NCBI GenBank assembly: GCA_025964695.1
Contig: JAOPYK010000199.1
Location: 1-64,000, forward strand
From: Streptosporangiaceae bacterium
GTDB taxonomy: Bacteria; Actinomycetota; Actinomycetes; Streptosporangiales; Streptosporangiaceae
DNA: 64,000 bases
Direction of reading: 5' to 3'
Below, piece by piece: positions 26,612-35,465 of this stretch. The position numbers and the translations under genes were made by a program. The notes beneath the pieces are model-generated. The model worked only from the letters and a program-made list of their open reading frames with translations. It was not told the DNA's origin and did not search any database. Positions within the stretch are counted from its first letter, which is position 1. The number at the start of each line of letters is the position of its first letter.

Positions 26612-26627
26612 TGTGTCAGCTGACACA
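26612..26627. promoter_or_regulatory. 16-bp perfect palindrome
   Basis: TGTGTCAGCTGACACA is fully self-complementary. It begins 10 bp after the exonuclease stop and lies 93 bp upstream of the next gene. The TGTCA/TGACA arms look like a dimeric repressor site rather than a terminator, since it has no loop. Confidence 0.5.
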
Positions 26628-26719
26628 GTTAACCCGCCCGGCGTACCCCAGCATTTCGATCTATGGCGGGTTTCCATCAGGACGCGAGGCGCGCGGTACC
26701 CGCACCGCCGGAGTTCATC

Positions 26720-27100
26720 GTGCCTGTCCACGGCGGTTTCGAGCCCGGCGCCCGGTGGGACGAACCCGTCCCCGCCCTGGCCGCGGTCCTGACCGCGCTT
26801 CAGCGGTCCAACCATGCCACCGCCTTCGCCTCGTGGACGGTGACGACCATCGGCCTCGGGCTGATCTTTCAGGCCCGCACGGTCTGGGCGGCCGGTTCGG
26901 TCTCGATCGTGCTGCTCCCGGTGCTCGCCATGACCACACGCGTGACCGTGCTACTGATCATGGCGGGGGGTGCGGGTGCGCGGACGGCCGTCGGCGGCGC
27001 GTGGCGGGATGAGCACGACCCGTCCACGGGGGCCGCCGCCGACGAGCCGCCTGCGGCCGGACCGGCCGCCTCGCTCGGCCTGATCACCGCGGGGGGTTGA
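26720..27100 (+). CDS. Small hypothetical membrane protein
   Basis: A 126-residue protein starting at GTG 26720, with GGAG six bases upstream; an in-frame ATG at 26663 has no ribosome-binding site. After about 30 polar residues there are two hydrophobic segments (about 35-52 and 58-85, including SIVLLPVLAMTTRVTVLLIM), then an acidic, Ala/Pro-rich tail. It has strong GC3 bias, as expected of a coding frame here. No family recognised. Confidence 0.5.
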   Translation: MPVHGGFEPGARWDEPVPALAAVLTALQRSNHATAFASWTVTTIGLGLIFQARTVWAAGSVSIVLLPVLAMTTRVTVLLIMAGGAGARTAVGGAWRDEHDPSTGAAADEPPAAGPAASLGLITAGG

Positions 27101-27211
27101 TCGCCGGCATCCGTGACACCGGGTTCAGCGCCCCGCTCCCCCTCTGTCCCGGATGCCGGTCTCCTGCTCCCTGATGTCAGGGGTTGTCAGGACCGCCACG
27201 GGAGGTGTGAA

Positions 27212-28054
27212 TTGGAGCCTACCGACCCCCGCACCCCCGTCGTCCGGACGGGGCCGCACGGAAACGGATCCTCGGTGCTCGAAGGGACCGCTCACCAGCC
27301 ATTCATCCGCCGCCGCTTCTGGAACGATCTGACCGAGGCCGAACGCAGCACCCTGCGCGCCTACGGCCGTCCCCGCGCCTACGCCCCGAAGATGGCGCTC
27401 TGCTCGCAGGGGGACGGCTCAGATCATGTGGTCATCATCATGACGGGCTGGGTGAAGGTGACCTCCTCCACCACTGAGGGCCACGACGTGTTCCTGGCCG
27501 TGCGGGGCCCCAGCGATCTGGTCTGCGAAGGGGCCATGTTCCGGGAAAGGAACCGCTCGGCGACGGTCACCTCGCTGGGCCCGCTGAACGCCCTGGTGGT
27601 GCCCTCGGGCCGGTTCACCACGTTCCTGGACGGTAATCCCCGGGTCTCCCGGATGGTCACCGGGACCGTAGTCAACCGCCTCGACGACGCCGACCGGCGG
27701 GCGCAGGCCCACGCCACGGGCGGCGGCGCGCTGCGGATCGCGGATCTGCTGATCTATCTGGCCGAGCTCTCCGAGCACTACGAGCACTACGACCCGCCGG
27801 GCGCCGACGGCGGCATCCTGATCCGCCCGCAGCTGTCCCAGGCGGAGCTGGGCAGCTGGGTGGACGCCTCGCGGGAGACCGCGGCCCGGGCCTTCAAGGA
27901 CCTGCGCGACCTCGGCCTGGTGCGGACCGGCCGGCGAAGGATCACCGTCGTGGACCTGCCGGGTCTTCAGGCCCACGCGGACCGGCTCAGAGCGGAACGC
28001 GGAGCCGAGCCGGGCGACGACGGAGGCGGACCGCCCACCGGCCACCGGAGGTGA
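27212..28054 (+). CDS. Crp/Fnr family transcriptional regulator
   Basis: A 280-residue regulator. Residues about 45-155 form a cNMP-binding-type beta roll (ALCSQGDGSDHVVIIMTGWVKV). A dimer helix follows, then a C-terminal winged helix (LSQAELGSWVDASRETAARAFKDLRDLGLV). No cysteine cluster for Fe-S is seen, so it is more Crp- than Fnr-like. The TTG start at 27212 is chosen because GGAGG lies six bases upstream; no ATG or GTG in this frame is better placed. Confidence 0.88.
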   Translation: MEPTDPRTPVVRTGPHGNGSSVLEGTAHQPFIRRRFWNDLTEAERSTLRAYGRPRAYAPKMALCSQGDGSDHVVIIMTGWVKVTSSTTEGHDVFLAVRGPSDLVCEGAMFRERNRSATVTSLGPLNALVVPSGRFTTFLDGNPRVSRMVTGTVVNRLDDADRRAQAHATGGGALRIADLLIYLAELSEHYEHYDPPGADGGILIRPQLSQAELGSWVDASRETAARAFKDLRDLGLVRTGRRRITVVDLPGLQAHADRLRAERGAEPGDDGGGPPTGHRR

Positions 28055-28164
28055 CCGGCGAGCCCTTCCGCGAAGAAGGGTGGTCCCCGCGCCCGGCACG
28101 GTCTTCTGGTGATCCCGCGATCGGGGGCAGGGCGATCGCGTGATCACGTGCGGATCGCCACGGG

Positions 28165-28362
28165 TCAGCGGCGTGCGCGGGCACGGCCGCGGGACCAGCC
28201 GCCGCGCCAGTTGGTGCTGGTGCCGAACCCGGCCAGGTGCAGGGCCACGAAGAACAGGCCGAGCAGCGTCAGGGTTCCGTTGTTGAACAGGTCGGACGAA
28301 ATATTCGCCAGATCGGCCAGAAGGCCGATGGCGAAGACGATTGCCGCGATAAGTGCGAACAT
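28165..28362 (-). CDS. Small two-helix membrane protein
   Basis: A 65-residue protein with two hydrophobic helices (FALIAAIVFAIGLLADLA, and LTLLGLFFVALHLAGFG) and a basic RGRARARR tail, so both ends are probably cytoplasmic. GGAGG lies eight bases before the ATG. No family can be named; such proteins are common in Streptomyces relatives. Confidence 0.7.
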   Translation of the reverse strand: MFALIAAIVFAIGLLADLANISSDLFNNGTLTLLGLFFVALHLAGFGTSTNWRGGWSRGRARARR

Positions 28363-28383
28363 CGTTCTTACCTCCGGATCAGT

Positions 28384-28410
28384 TGTGCGCGCCACCTTGT
28401 GGCGCGTACA
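28384..28410 (-). terminator. Hairpin between carbonic anhydrase and small membrane protein genes
   Basis: A 12-bp stem with one G-T pair and a CTT loop (TGTGCGCGCCAC with GTGGCGCGTACA). It lies 98 bp past the carbonic anhydrase stop and 22 bp before the next start, so it either ends the first transcript or folds in the second leader. Confidence 0.4.
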
Positions 28411-28507
28411 GGAAATCTCCGGAGATCAACGGTTCAAACAGCGGATACCAAAAGGACGCGCCCTTTACATTGTAAGTCGAGGCCTGAACTCACCGGACGA
28501 GGGCTGA

Positions 28508-29002
28508 TCAGGGCTTGATCTCCCGCAGCCGGCCGGTTTCGACCTCGTAGACGAATCCCCGGACCGATCCCTTGAGCGGGATGAAGGGGTCGGCTTGGAT
28601 CCGGGCGATCGACTGCCGGACGTCCTCCTCGACGTCGTCGAACGCCTCGGCCGACCAGTCCGGCTTGAGACCGGTCTCCTGCTGGATCTGCGCCTTGAAC
28701 GCGTCGTCGGTGAAGGTGAGCATCCCGCAGTCGGTGTGATGGATCAGAATTATCTCCTGGGTGCCGAGCAGCCGCTGGCTGATGGCCAGGCTGCGCCGCT
28801 CGTCCGCCGTGACGACCCCGCCCGCGTTGCGGATGACGTGCGCGTCGCCCTCGGTGAGCCCGAGGAGGCCGTACGGGTTGAGCCGAGCGTCCATGCAGGC
28901 CAGCACGGCCACGCGCTTGCCGGGAGGCAACGGCAGGTCGCCCTTGTCGAAGCTCGCCGCGTACCGCTCGGCGTTGGCCAGCAGTTCGTCCGTCACGCTC
29001 AT
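28508..29002 (-). CDS. Beta-class carbonic anhydrase
   Basis: A 164-residue enzyme of the short beta group. Zinc ligands Cys36, His89 and Cys92 are visible (ACMDARL, and IHHTDCGM), with the catalytic Asp38-Arg40 dyad. It interconverts CO2 and bicarbonate in the cytoplasm. GAGAGGG lies about six bases before the ATG at 29002, which is preferred to the longer frame starting at 29044. Confidence 0.95.
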   Translation of the reverse strand: MSVTDELLANAERYAASFDKGDLPLPPGKRVAVLACMDARLNPYGLLGLTEGDAHVIRNAGGVVTADERRSLAISQRLLGTQEIILIHHTDCGMLTFTDDAFKAQIQQETGLKPDWSAEAFDDVEEDVRQSIARIQADPFIPLKGSVRGFVYEVETGRLREIKP

Positions 29003-29136
29003 GGAGATCCCTCTCAGTGTCGCCGGGGCGGGCACTCCCCACAATTGCCCGGTTTCCCTACCGGGTCAATAGGTCATTACGGAAGGTGGCGTACGCCCGG
29101 CACGCCGCGGGCCACCTCGCCCGCCCGCCGACGGGC

Positions 29137-31890
29137 TCAGGCCACCGAGGAGTAGGCGATGATGCCCCGGCGCATGGCGTCCATCGCCTGGCCCGCGGTG
29201 CGGCGGATCCGGCTGTCCCTGGGGGCCGCGTCGGCGACCTGGCCGAGCAGGTCCAGAAGCTGCTTGACGGCCCGGACGAAGTCACCGGCGGTCATGCCGG
29301 TCTCGCTGAGGACGGTGTCGAGCTGGTGGCCCTTGGCCCACCGGAAGGCCGCCCACGCGAAGCCCAGATCGGGTTCCCGCAGGAACGAGACCCGGTTGTC
29401 CTTTTCGACCTCGTCGAGCTCACCCCAGATCCGGATCATCGCTCCGAGCGCCTCCTGGACCCGGCCGGACGGGGTCTTGGGCGGGGTCGCGTCGTCGGGC
29501 TGGCGGGACTCGAAGACCAGCGCCGACACGCACGCCGCGAGCTCGGGGGGCGAAAGCTCCTCCCAGATCCCGGCGCGCAGGGACTCCGCGGTCAGCAGGT
29601 CGAGCTCGTTGTAGATGCGGCCGAGCAGGCGTCCCTCCTCGGTGACGGTGTCCCCCTGGAGGTAGCCGAGCTGCTCCAGCACCGCGCAGACCCGGTCGAA
29701 GGTGCGCGCGATGACCTGGGAGCGGCTCTCCACCCGTCGCCGCAGCCCGGCGGTCTCGCGTTCCAGCCGGTGGTAGCGCTCCGCCCAGCGGGCATGGTCC
29801 TCGCGCTTGTCACAGCCGTGGCTGGGGTGCTGGCGGATCTCCTTGCGGAGGCGGGCGATCTCGGTGTCCTCGTGCTGGCCGCCGCCGTCCCGGCCGCGTT
29901 TGGGAGCGTGGCCGTCCTCGCCGTACTTGTCGCGCAGGTTGGCGGCGAGGTCGCGGCGGTGCTGCGGGGTCCGGGCGCTGAACCACTTGGGAATGCGGAT
30001 CCGCTCGACCGGCTCGACCGGTGCGGGGAAGTCCAGGATCGTCAGCCGCTTGACCTGACCGTTGACGCTGAGCACCAGCGGGGCGGGGCCGTCCGACCGC
30101 TTGGCCAGACCGGGGTCGATCACCACGCCGACGCCGGTCCGGCGCCCGGCGGGCACCACGATGACGTCCCCGGGGCGCAGCCGCTCCAGCGACCTGGCGG
30201 CCTCGGCGCGGCGGGCGAAGGAACGTTCCCGCGACAGCTGGGATTCCCGGTCCGACAGGGCCCGGCGCAGCGCGGAGTATTCCATGAAGTCGCCGAGGTG
30301 GCAGGTGGCGGCCGCGGCGTAGCCGTCGAGGGCCTCTTCGTTCTTGTGCACCTGGCGGGCCAGCCCGACCACCGCACGGTCGGCCTGGAACTGCGCGAAC
30401 GACTCCTCCAGGAGGGTACGGGCACGTTCGACGCCGACCGCGCCGACCAGGTTCACGGCCATGTTGTAGGACGGGCTGAAGCTGGAGTTGAGCGGATAGG
30501 TCCGGGTGGAGGCGAGGCCCGCGACCGAGCCGGGATCGACGCCCGGGGACCACAGCACGACTGCATGCCCCTCGATGTCGATGCCGCGCCGTCCGGCCCG
30601 CCCGATGAGCTGGGTGTACTCGCCCGGGGTGAGGTCGGTGTGCGCCTCACCGTTCCACTTGTCGAGCTTTTCGATCACCACTGAGCGGGCCGGCATGTTG
30701 ATGCCCAGGGCGAGGGTCTCGGTGGCGAAGACCGCCTTGATCAGCCCCCGGACGAACAGGTCCTCGACGATCTCCTTGAAGCTCGGCAGCATGCCCGCGT
30801 GGTGCGCGGCGAGGCCGCGCTCCAGCCCGGCCAGCCACTCGTCATAGCCGAGGATCCGCAGGTCCTCTTCGGCGATGTCGGCGGTCCGCTGCTCGACGTA
30901 GGCGCGGATCTCCTCGGCCTCCTCCTTGGAGGTGAGCCGGATCCCGGCGTACAGGCACTGGCTGACCGCGGCGTCACAGGCCGCCCGGCTGAAGATGAAC
31001 GTGATCGCGGGCAGCAGCCCCGCCCGGTCGAGCCGCTCGATCACCTCGGACCGGGCCGGCGGCCGGAAGCGGGTGGGCCGGCTCTGCCGCCGGTGACCGG
31101 TGCGCCTGCCCTGGTTGACCTTGACCCGGCGGACCTCGTCCAGGGCGATGCGCCGCAACTCGGGGTTGACCTTGGCGTGGTCGTCGTCGACGAACAGGTC
31201 GTACAGCCGGGTGCCGACCAGCATGTGCTGCCAGAGCGGCACCGGCCGGTCCTCATCGACGATCACGGTCGTGTCGTTGCCGGTGTCGCCGCCCCGGACC
31301 GTCCTCAGCCACTCGCCGAACTCCTCGGCGTTGCTGACGGTGGCCGACAACGCGACGATGCGCACGCTGTCCGGGACGTGGATGATGACCTCTTCCCAGA
31401 CCGCGCCGCGGAACCGGTCGGCGAGATAGTGCACCTCGTCCATGACCACGTAGGCCAGCCCGCTGAGGGTCGGCGAGCCCGCGTAGAGCATGTTGCGCAG
31501 CACCTCGGTCGTCATGACGACGATCGGGGCCTCACCGTTGACGCTGTTGTCCCCGGTGAGCAGCCCGACCTTGTCCGCGCCGTAGCGGCGCACCAGGTCG
31601 GCGTACTTCTGGTTGGACAGCGCCTTGATCGGCGTCGTGTAGAAGCATTTCTGCCCGCGGGCGAGCGCCAGGTGGACGGCGAACTCCCCCACCACCGTCT
31701 TGCCCGAGCCGGTGGGGGCGGCGACGAGGACACCGTCCCCGGCTTCGAGAGCCCGGCAGGCGTCGATCTGGAACGGGTCCAGCTCGAAGTCGTACAGGCC
31801 CTCGAAGTCGAGCAACGCCGATCCGGTGCCTTCGGTCCGCCTGCGATGGGCGGCGTACCGCTCGGCCGGCGTGATCCCAGGGGAGCTCAT
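29137..31890 (-). CDS. helY: HelY, SKI2/MTR4-like DEVH-box helicase
   Basis: A 917-residue helicase. Walker A is APTGSGKT (58-65), motif II DEVHYL, motif III SATVSN and motif VI QLIGRAGRRGID. The C-terminal third holds the DSHCT-type helical domain of Ski2-like RNA helicases (FMEYSALRRALSDRE and onward). Actinobacterial HelY is probably an RNA helicase. The gene follows tatC by 49 bp, as in the conserved paf-tat-helY neighbourhood. It also has its own -10-like TAGGCT (31897-31902) six bases before the ATG, so it can be transcribed leaderlessly on its own. Confidence 0.93.
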   Translation of the reverse strand: MSSPGITPAERYAAHRRRTEGTGSALLDFEGLYDFELDPFQIDACRALEAGDGVLVAAPTGSGKTVVGEFAVHLALARGQKCFYTTPIKALSNQKYADLVRRYGADKVGLLTGDNSVNGEAPIVVMTTEVLRNMLYAGSPTLSGLAYVVMDEVHYLADRFRGAVWEEVIIHVPDSVRIVALSATVSNAEEFGEWLRTVRGGDTGNDTTVIVDEDRPVPLWQHMLVGTRLYDLFVDDDHAKVNPELRRIALDEVRRVKVNQGRRTGHRRQSRPTRFRPPARSEVIERLDRAGLLPAITFIFSRAACDAAVSQCLYAGIRLTSKEEAEEIRAYVEQRTADIAEEDLRILGYDEWLAGLERGLAAHHAGMLPSFKEIVEDLFVRGLIKAVFATETLALGINMPARSVVIEKLDKWNGEAHTDLTPGEYTQLIGRAGRRGIDIEGHAVVLWSPGVDPGSVAGLASTRTYPLNSSFSPSYNMAVNLVGAVGVERARTLLEESFAQFQADRAVVGLARQVHKNEEALDGYAAAATCHLGDFMEYSALRRALSDRESQLSRERSFARRAEAARSLERLRPGDVIVVPAGRRTGVGVVIDPGLAKRSDGPAPLVLSVNGQVKRLTILDFPAPVEPVERIRIPKWFSARTPQHRRDLAANLRDKYGEDGHAPKRGRDGGGQHEDTEIARLRKEIRQHPSHGCDKREDHARWAERYHRLERETAGLRRRVESRSQVIARTFDRVCAVLEQLGYLQGDTVTEEGRLLGRIYNELDLLTAESLRAGIWEELSPPELAACVSALVFESRQPDDATPPKTPSGRVQEALGAMIRIWGELDEVEKDNRVSFLREPDLGFAWAAFRWAKGHQLDTVLSETGMTAGDFVRAVKQLLDLLGQVADAAPRDSRIRRTAGQAMDAMRRGIIAYSSVA

Positions 31891-31896
31891 GAAACG

Positions 31897-31902
31897 AGCC
31901 TA
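31897..31902 (-). promoter_or_regulatory. -10 element, leaderless helY
   Basis: TAGGCT on the minus strand ends six bases before the helY ATG, without a ribosome-binding site. The same hexamer stands before dop and pafA. Confidence 0.4.
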
Positions 31903-31939
31903 CGGTTTGGTACCGACCGATTCCTACTCGGATACCCGG

Positions 31940-32818
31940 TCAGCGGGTCTCGATCCCGTTCTTCTCGACCGCCGGGCCCTCCAGCTCGGTCTCTTCCAGG
32001 TCCAGCGGAGAGGCCTCGTCGTCATCGAGTCCGGCGTACGGGTCCGGGCGCGCGGCCAGTCTCTTGTCGTGGATCCAGGCGATGAGCTCGGCCACTTCGA
32101 ACAGGATGACCGTGGGGATCGCCAGGGCCAGCATGGTGAAGGGATCCTGGCTGGGGGTCGCGACCGCGGCGAACACGAAGATGCCGAAGATCAGCGACCG
32201 GCGGAACTTCTTGATCCGCTCATGGGTCAGCACGCCGGCCATGTTGAGGATGATGACGAACAGCGGCAGCTCGAACGTCAGCCCGAAGATCATCAGCATG
32301 GCGGTCGCGTAGCCGAGGTAGTCCTGGACCCCGACCAGCACCGTCGTGTCGCCCGGAGCCAGCCCGACGAAGATCTGCAGGCCCTTGTCGAGGGTGAAGT
32401 AGGCCAGGGCGCCGCCGGCGCAGAACAACGGCACCGCCGCACTCAGGAAGACGTAGGTCCAGCGCCGTTCCCTGCGGTACAGCCCGGGGGCCACGAACGC
32501 CCAGAGCTGGTAGAGCCAGATCGGAGACGAAAGCAACGCCCCGATGATGAAGGCGATCTTGATGTGGACGAAGAAGCCGTCGAAGATCCCGTGCACGACC
32601 AGATTGCACACGCCGCCCAGGCAGTGCTTAGGGTTCAGCCGGTTGTAAGGCTTCTGCAGGACGTTCCAGACGGGATCGAAGAAGATCCATCCGACGACCA
32701 TGCCGAGAAGCAGGCCAAGCGCAGCCCGCAGGACCCGTCTGCGAAGTTCCCGGATGTGCTCCATCAGCGGCATGCGGCCGTCGGCATCGGCGGCCGGGCG
32801 CGGGCTCGTGACCTTCAT
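31940..32818 (-). CDS. tatC: Twin-arginine translocase subunit TatC
   Basis: A 292-residue protein with six predicted membrane helices and the TatC core pattern MPLMEHIRELRRRVLRA, whose Glu is needed for signal-peptide binding. The C-terminal tail is longer than in E. coli and acidic. With TatA it exports folded proteins; NgcE has a twin-arginine-like signal. It follows tatA by 29 bp. Confidence 0.96.
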   Translation of the reverse strand: MKVTSPRPAADADGRMPLMEHIRELRRRVLRAALGLLLGMVVGWIFFDPVWNVLQKPYNRLNPKHCLGGVCNLVVHGIFDGFFVHIKIAFIIGALLSSPIWLYQLWAFVAPGLYRRERRWTYVFLSAAVPLFCAGGALAYFTLDKGLQIFVGLAPGDTTVLVGVQDYLGYATAMLMIFGLTFELPLFVIILNMAGVLTHERIKKFRRSLIFGIFVFAAVATPSQDPFTMLALAIPTVILFEVAELIAWIHDKRLAARPDPYAGLDDDEASPLDLEETELEGPAVEKNGIETR

Positions 32819-32847
32819 CGTCGGCGTGTCCGGGGGGATCGTCGGGC

Positions 32848-33186
32848 TCAGGAAGTCCTGTTGGCCTGGTCGGCCTTCGACAGTGGCACGCCGTTGAGGG
32901 TCGCGCCCTCACCGGCCGGCAATCCTTGCGGGCTCGGTGCCTGCGAGGCCTGAGCCTGCGCCTCGAGCGCGGCCGCCTGCTCGCGCAGCTTCGCGGCTTC
33001 GTCGCGGAGCTTGGCCTCGTGGGCGGCCTTCGGCTGGTCGTCATCCATCAGGCCCTTGGTCTCGGACTTGAAGATGCGCAGCGAGCGGCCCAGGGAACGG
33101 GCGGAGTCCGGAAGCTTCTTGGAGCCGAACAGCACCAGAACCACCACGGCAATGATCAGGATTTCCCAAACGCCAAGATCAGGCAT
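32848..33186 (-). CDS. tatA: Twin-arginine translocase subunit TatA
   Basis: A 112-residue protein. One N-terminal helix ([19 protein letters not shown]) has the FGSKKLP hinge, then an amphipathic helix ([14 protein letters not shown]) and a coiled, Ala/Gln-rich tail. It forms the Tat pore with TatC. No tatB gene is in this cluster. Confidence 0.95.
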   Translation of the reverse strand: MPDLGVWEILIIAVVVLVLFGSKKLPDSARSLGRSLRIFKSETKGLMDDDQPKAAHEAKLRDEAAKLREQAAALEAQAQASQAPSPQGLPAGEGATLNGVPLSKADQANRTS

Positions 33187-33246
33187 AACGGTCCTCTTCA
33201 GCAGGAGAGCTATTCAGCTCGATGGTACGCCTCACGAGCATATGCC

Positions 33247-33444
33247 CTAGTCGCGGATCCGTTGAAGGGCCTGGAGTTCATCCGCCAGCGCCGCTTGTTT
33301 CGGCTCGAGCCGCCGGCGCGTGCGTTCCAGTTCACGTCCGAGGCGCGTCACGGCGACGAACACCCGGAACGTGCAGAACGCGAGCACCAGCAGCCCGGCG
33401 AAGGCGATGCCCACCGATGCCAGAACCCAGTCCACCCTCACCAC
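33247..33444 (-). CDS. Small single-helix membrane protein between tatA and pafC
   Basis: A 65-residue protein with one N-terminal helix (ASVGIAFAGLLVLAFCTFRVFVAV) followed by a basic coiled-coil-like tail (RELERTRRRLEPKQAAL). The start is one of several GTG codons at 33435-33444. Its position in the pafB-pafC-tatA-tatC run suggests co-expression; function unknown. Confidence 0.65.
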   Translation of the reverse strand: MVRVDWVLASVGIAFAGLLVLAFCTFRVFVAVTRLGRELERTRRRLEPKQAALADELQALQRIRD

Positions 33445-33467
33445 GTTAGCGGACCGGGCGGCTCACC

Positions 33468-34439
33468 TCACCCACGGCTCTCAACCGATTCGTAAAGGGC
33501 CAGGGCCCGCCCGGCGTCGGAACGGATCTCCGCCGCCAGACCGGGCGGATCCGTCACCCGTCCCTGGTCGCCCAGCCGCAGCGCCAGCCCGCGCAGCCAG
33601 CGGGTGTCGGGGGTCCGCAGCACCACCCGCAGCCGCCCCTCCCCCAGTTCCTCGACGCTCTCGCACGGGTAGTGGTCGGAGACCCAGCGGCCGGCCGGAG
33701 TCAGCTCCACGGTGACCCGGACGTCCTGCGGCGACGGCCGGAACAACCCGCCGTCGACGTCGACGGGCTCGGCATCGTCGGGCACCTGCGCGGCCACGTC
33801 CAGGATCGCCAGATCCACGATCCGGTCCAGCCGGAAGACCCGGACGGCCTCGGCCCGCCGGCACCAGCCCTCCAGATAGGCCTGCCCGTCGACGAACAGC
33901 AGCCGCATCGGGTCGACATCGCGTTCGGTGTTCTCGTCGCGGCCCGGCACGTAGTAGGTCAGGTGCAGCCGCCGCTGCAGGGTGAGCGCCTCCTGTACCC
34001 TCGCCAGCGCGTCGCCACGGGCGTCCACCTGCACCGAGACCTGGCTGCTGACCGCGGCAACGGCGGTCCCCGCCGCGTTCTCCAGCTTGGCGATCACCCT
34101 GCTGAGGGCGTCCCGGTCCTGGAGGTCGGGAATCTCGGCCAGCATCCGCAACGCCACCAGCAGCGCGCTGGCCTCGTCCACCCCCAGCCGCAGGGGCCGC
34201 GCGATCGACTCGGCCTCGGTGACGGTGATCTCCCCGCCCTCGTAGGAAAGATCGATCGGGCAGTACGGGTCGGGCGCGCGCAGTTCCACGCACCACAGCA
34301 GGTTGAGATCGTCGATCAGCTGCTTCTCGCTGATCCGGAAGGCCGCGGCGGCCTCGGCCAGCCCCACCGACTCGCGGCTCACCACGTACGGGACCAGGGC
34401 GAGCAGCCGCGACAGCCGATCGGTCGAGGTGGAACTCAT
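33468..34439 (-). CDS. pafC: PafC, WYL-domain transcriptional regulator
   Basis: A 323-residue protein: N-terminal winged helix (VGLAEAAAAFRISEKQLIDDL), central WYL domain (RRLHLTYYVPGRDENTE and onward to EGWCRRAEAVRVFRLDRI) and a C-terminal WCX extension. PafB and PafC act together in mycobacteria to activate the LexA-independent DNA-damage response. It overlaps pafB by four bases, implying coupled synthesis of the pair. Confidence 0.93.
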   Translation of the reverse strand: MSSTSTDRLSRLLALVPYVVSRESVGLAEAAAAFRISEKQLIDDLNLLWCVELRAPDPYCPIDLSYEGGEITVTEAESIARPLRLGVDEASALLVALRMLAEIPDLQDRDALSRVIAKLENAAGTAVAAVSSQVSVQVDARGDALARVQEALTLQRRLHLTYYVPGRDENTERDVDPMRLLFVDGQAYLEGWCRRAEAVRVFRLDRIVDLAILDVAAQVPDDAEPVDVDGGLFRPSPQDVRVTVELTPAGRWVSDHYPCESVEELGEGRLRVVLRTPDTRWLRGLALRLGDQGRVTDPPGLAAEIRSDAGRALALYESVESRG

Positions 34440-35389
34440 GCCAGAACCCGCTTCAGCTGCTGGATGACGGCCTCCCGGAGATCAGGCGGCCCGAGCACGA
34501 TCACGTCGTCGGCGAACCGCGCGAGGTAGGGGGCGAACCAGTCCACGTCGCTGAACGACAGCTCGGCGCCCTCCCAGGTCGCGTCGATGGACCGCAGGTC
34601 GCCGGCCCAGCGCCGCAGCCCGTGCGCGGCGCCCCGGCGCAGCCGTACCGAGGCGGTCCGGGGCTCGGCTGGCGGCTCCCCCCAGTCGAAGGCGATCGCC
34701 CGGACGTCGATGCCCTCCGGCACGATGACCGTGCCGGCCGGGCCGTCGACGACGACGTCGCCGATGATCCGGCTGAGCCGGAAGACCCGCACCGCGTCAC
34801 GGTCGCGGTCATGGCCGACGACGTACCAGCGGCCCCGCCGGCTCACCACTCCCCACGGCTCCAGGTGACGCCTGGACGCCCCGGTCCGGCCCACGGCCTG
34901 GTAACCGAAGGCGACCGGCCGGTGGTCGCGTACAGCCTTCCACAACGCAGGGAAGGCGGGGTCGTCGGCGTCCACCCGCGGCTCGATGCCCACCGCCGCC
35001 CCCTGGTCGCGGGCGTCGGTGTCCACACCCGCCGCACTCAGCTTGAGCAGCGCACCGGAGGCGGCCTCGGCCAGGCTGGCCTGCTGCCAGACTCGGGCCG
35101 CCAGCCCCAGCACCGCGGCCTCGTCCGGCGTCAGATGAAGTTCGGGCAGCTCGTAGGCCTGCCTGGGGATGCGGTACCCCGGCTCGTCGTCCTCGTCCGC
35201 GCCGATCTCCAGCGGGATTCCGAGCTCGCGCAGCTCTTCCTTGTCGCGCTCGAACATCCGCTTGAACGCCTCGTCGGACCCCGGATACCCGGGCACCGCG
35301 TAGCGGATCTGCCCGGCCGTGAGATAACGCCGGGTCGCGAGCAGGCAGACCACCAGATTCAGCAGCCTCTCGGTCTTGCGCCGCGACAC
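34436..35389 (-). CDS. pafB: PafB, WYL-domain transcriptional regulator
   Basis: A 317-residue protein with helix-turn-helix (RRYLTAGQIRYAVPGY), WYL domain (VAFGYQAVGRTGASRRHLEPWG, with RWYVVGHDRDRDAVRVFRLSRI) and a C-terminal WCX domain. It is the partner of PafC. The GTG start has GGAGAGG upstream. The pafBC-proteasome association is conserved although the products regulate DNA repair genes. Confidence 0.93.
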   Translation of the reverse strand: MSRRKTERLLNLVVCLLATRRYLTAGQIRYAVPGYPGSDEAFKRMFERDKEELRELGIPLEIGADEDDEPGYRIPRQAYELPELHLTPDEAAVLGLAARVWQQASLAEAASGALLKLSAAGVDTDARDQGAAVGIEPRVDADDPAFPALWKAVRDHRPVAFGYQAVGRTGASRRHLEPWGVVSRRGRWYVVGHDRDRDAVRVFRLSRIIGDVVVDGPAGTVIVPEGIDVRAIAFDWGEPPAEPRTASVRLRRGAAHGLRRWAGDLRSIDATWEGAELSFSDVDWFAPYLARFADDVIVLGPPDLREAVIQQLKRVLA

Positions 35390-35465
35390 GACGCCACCAC
35401 CTCTCCTTCGGAAGGGATGAGAGGAGCTCCGCCGATCCTCCCCGCCACGACGCTACCGTTATCGG

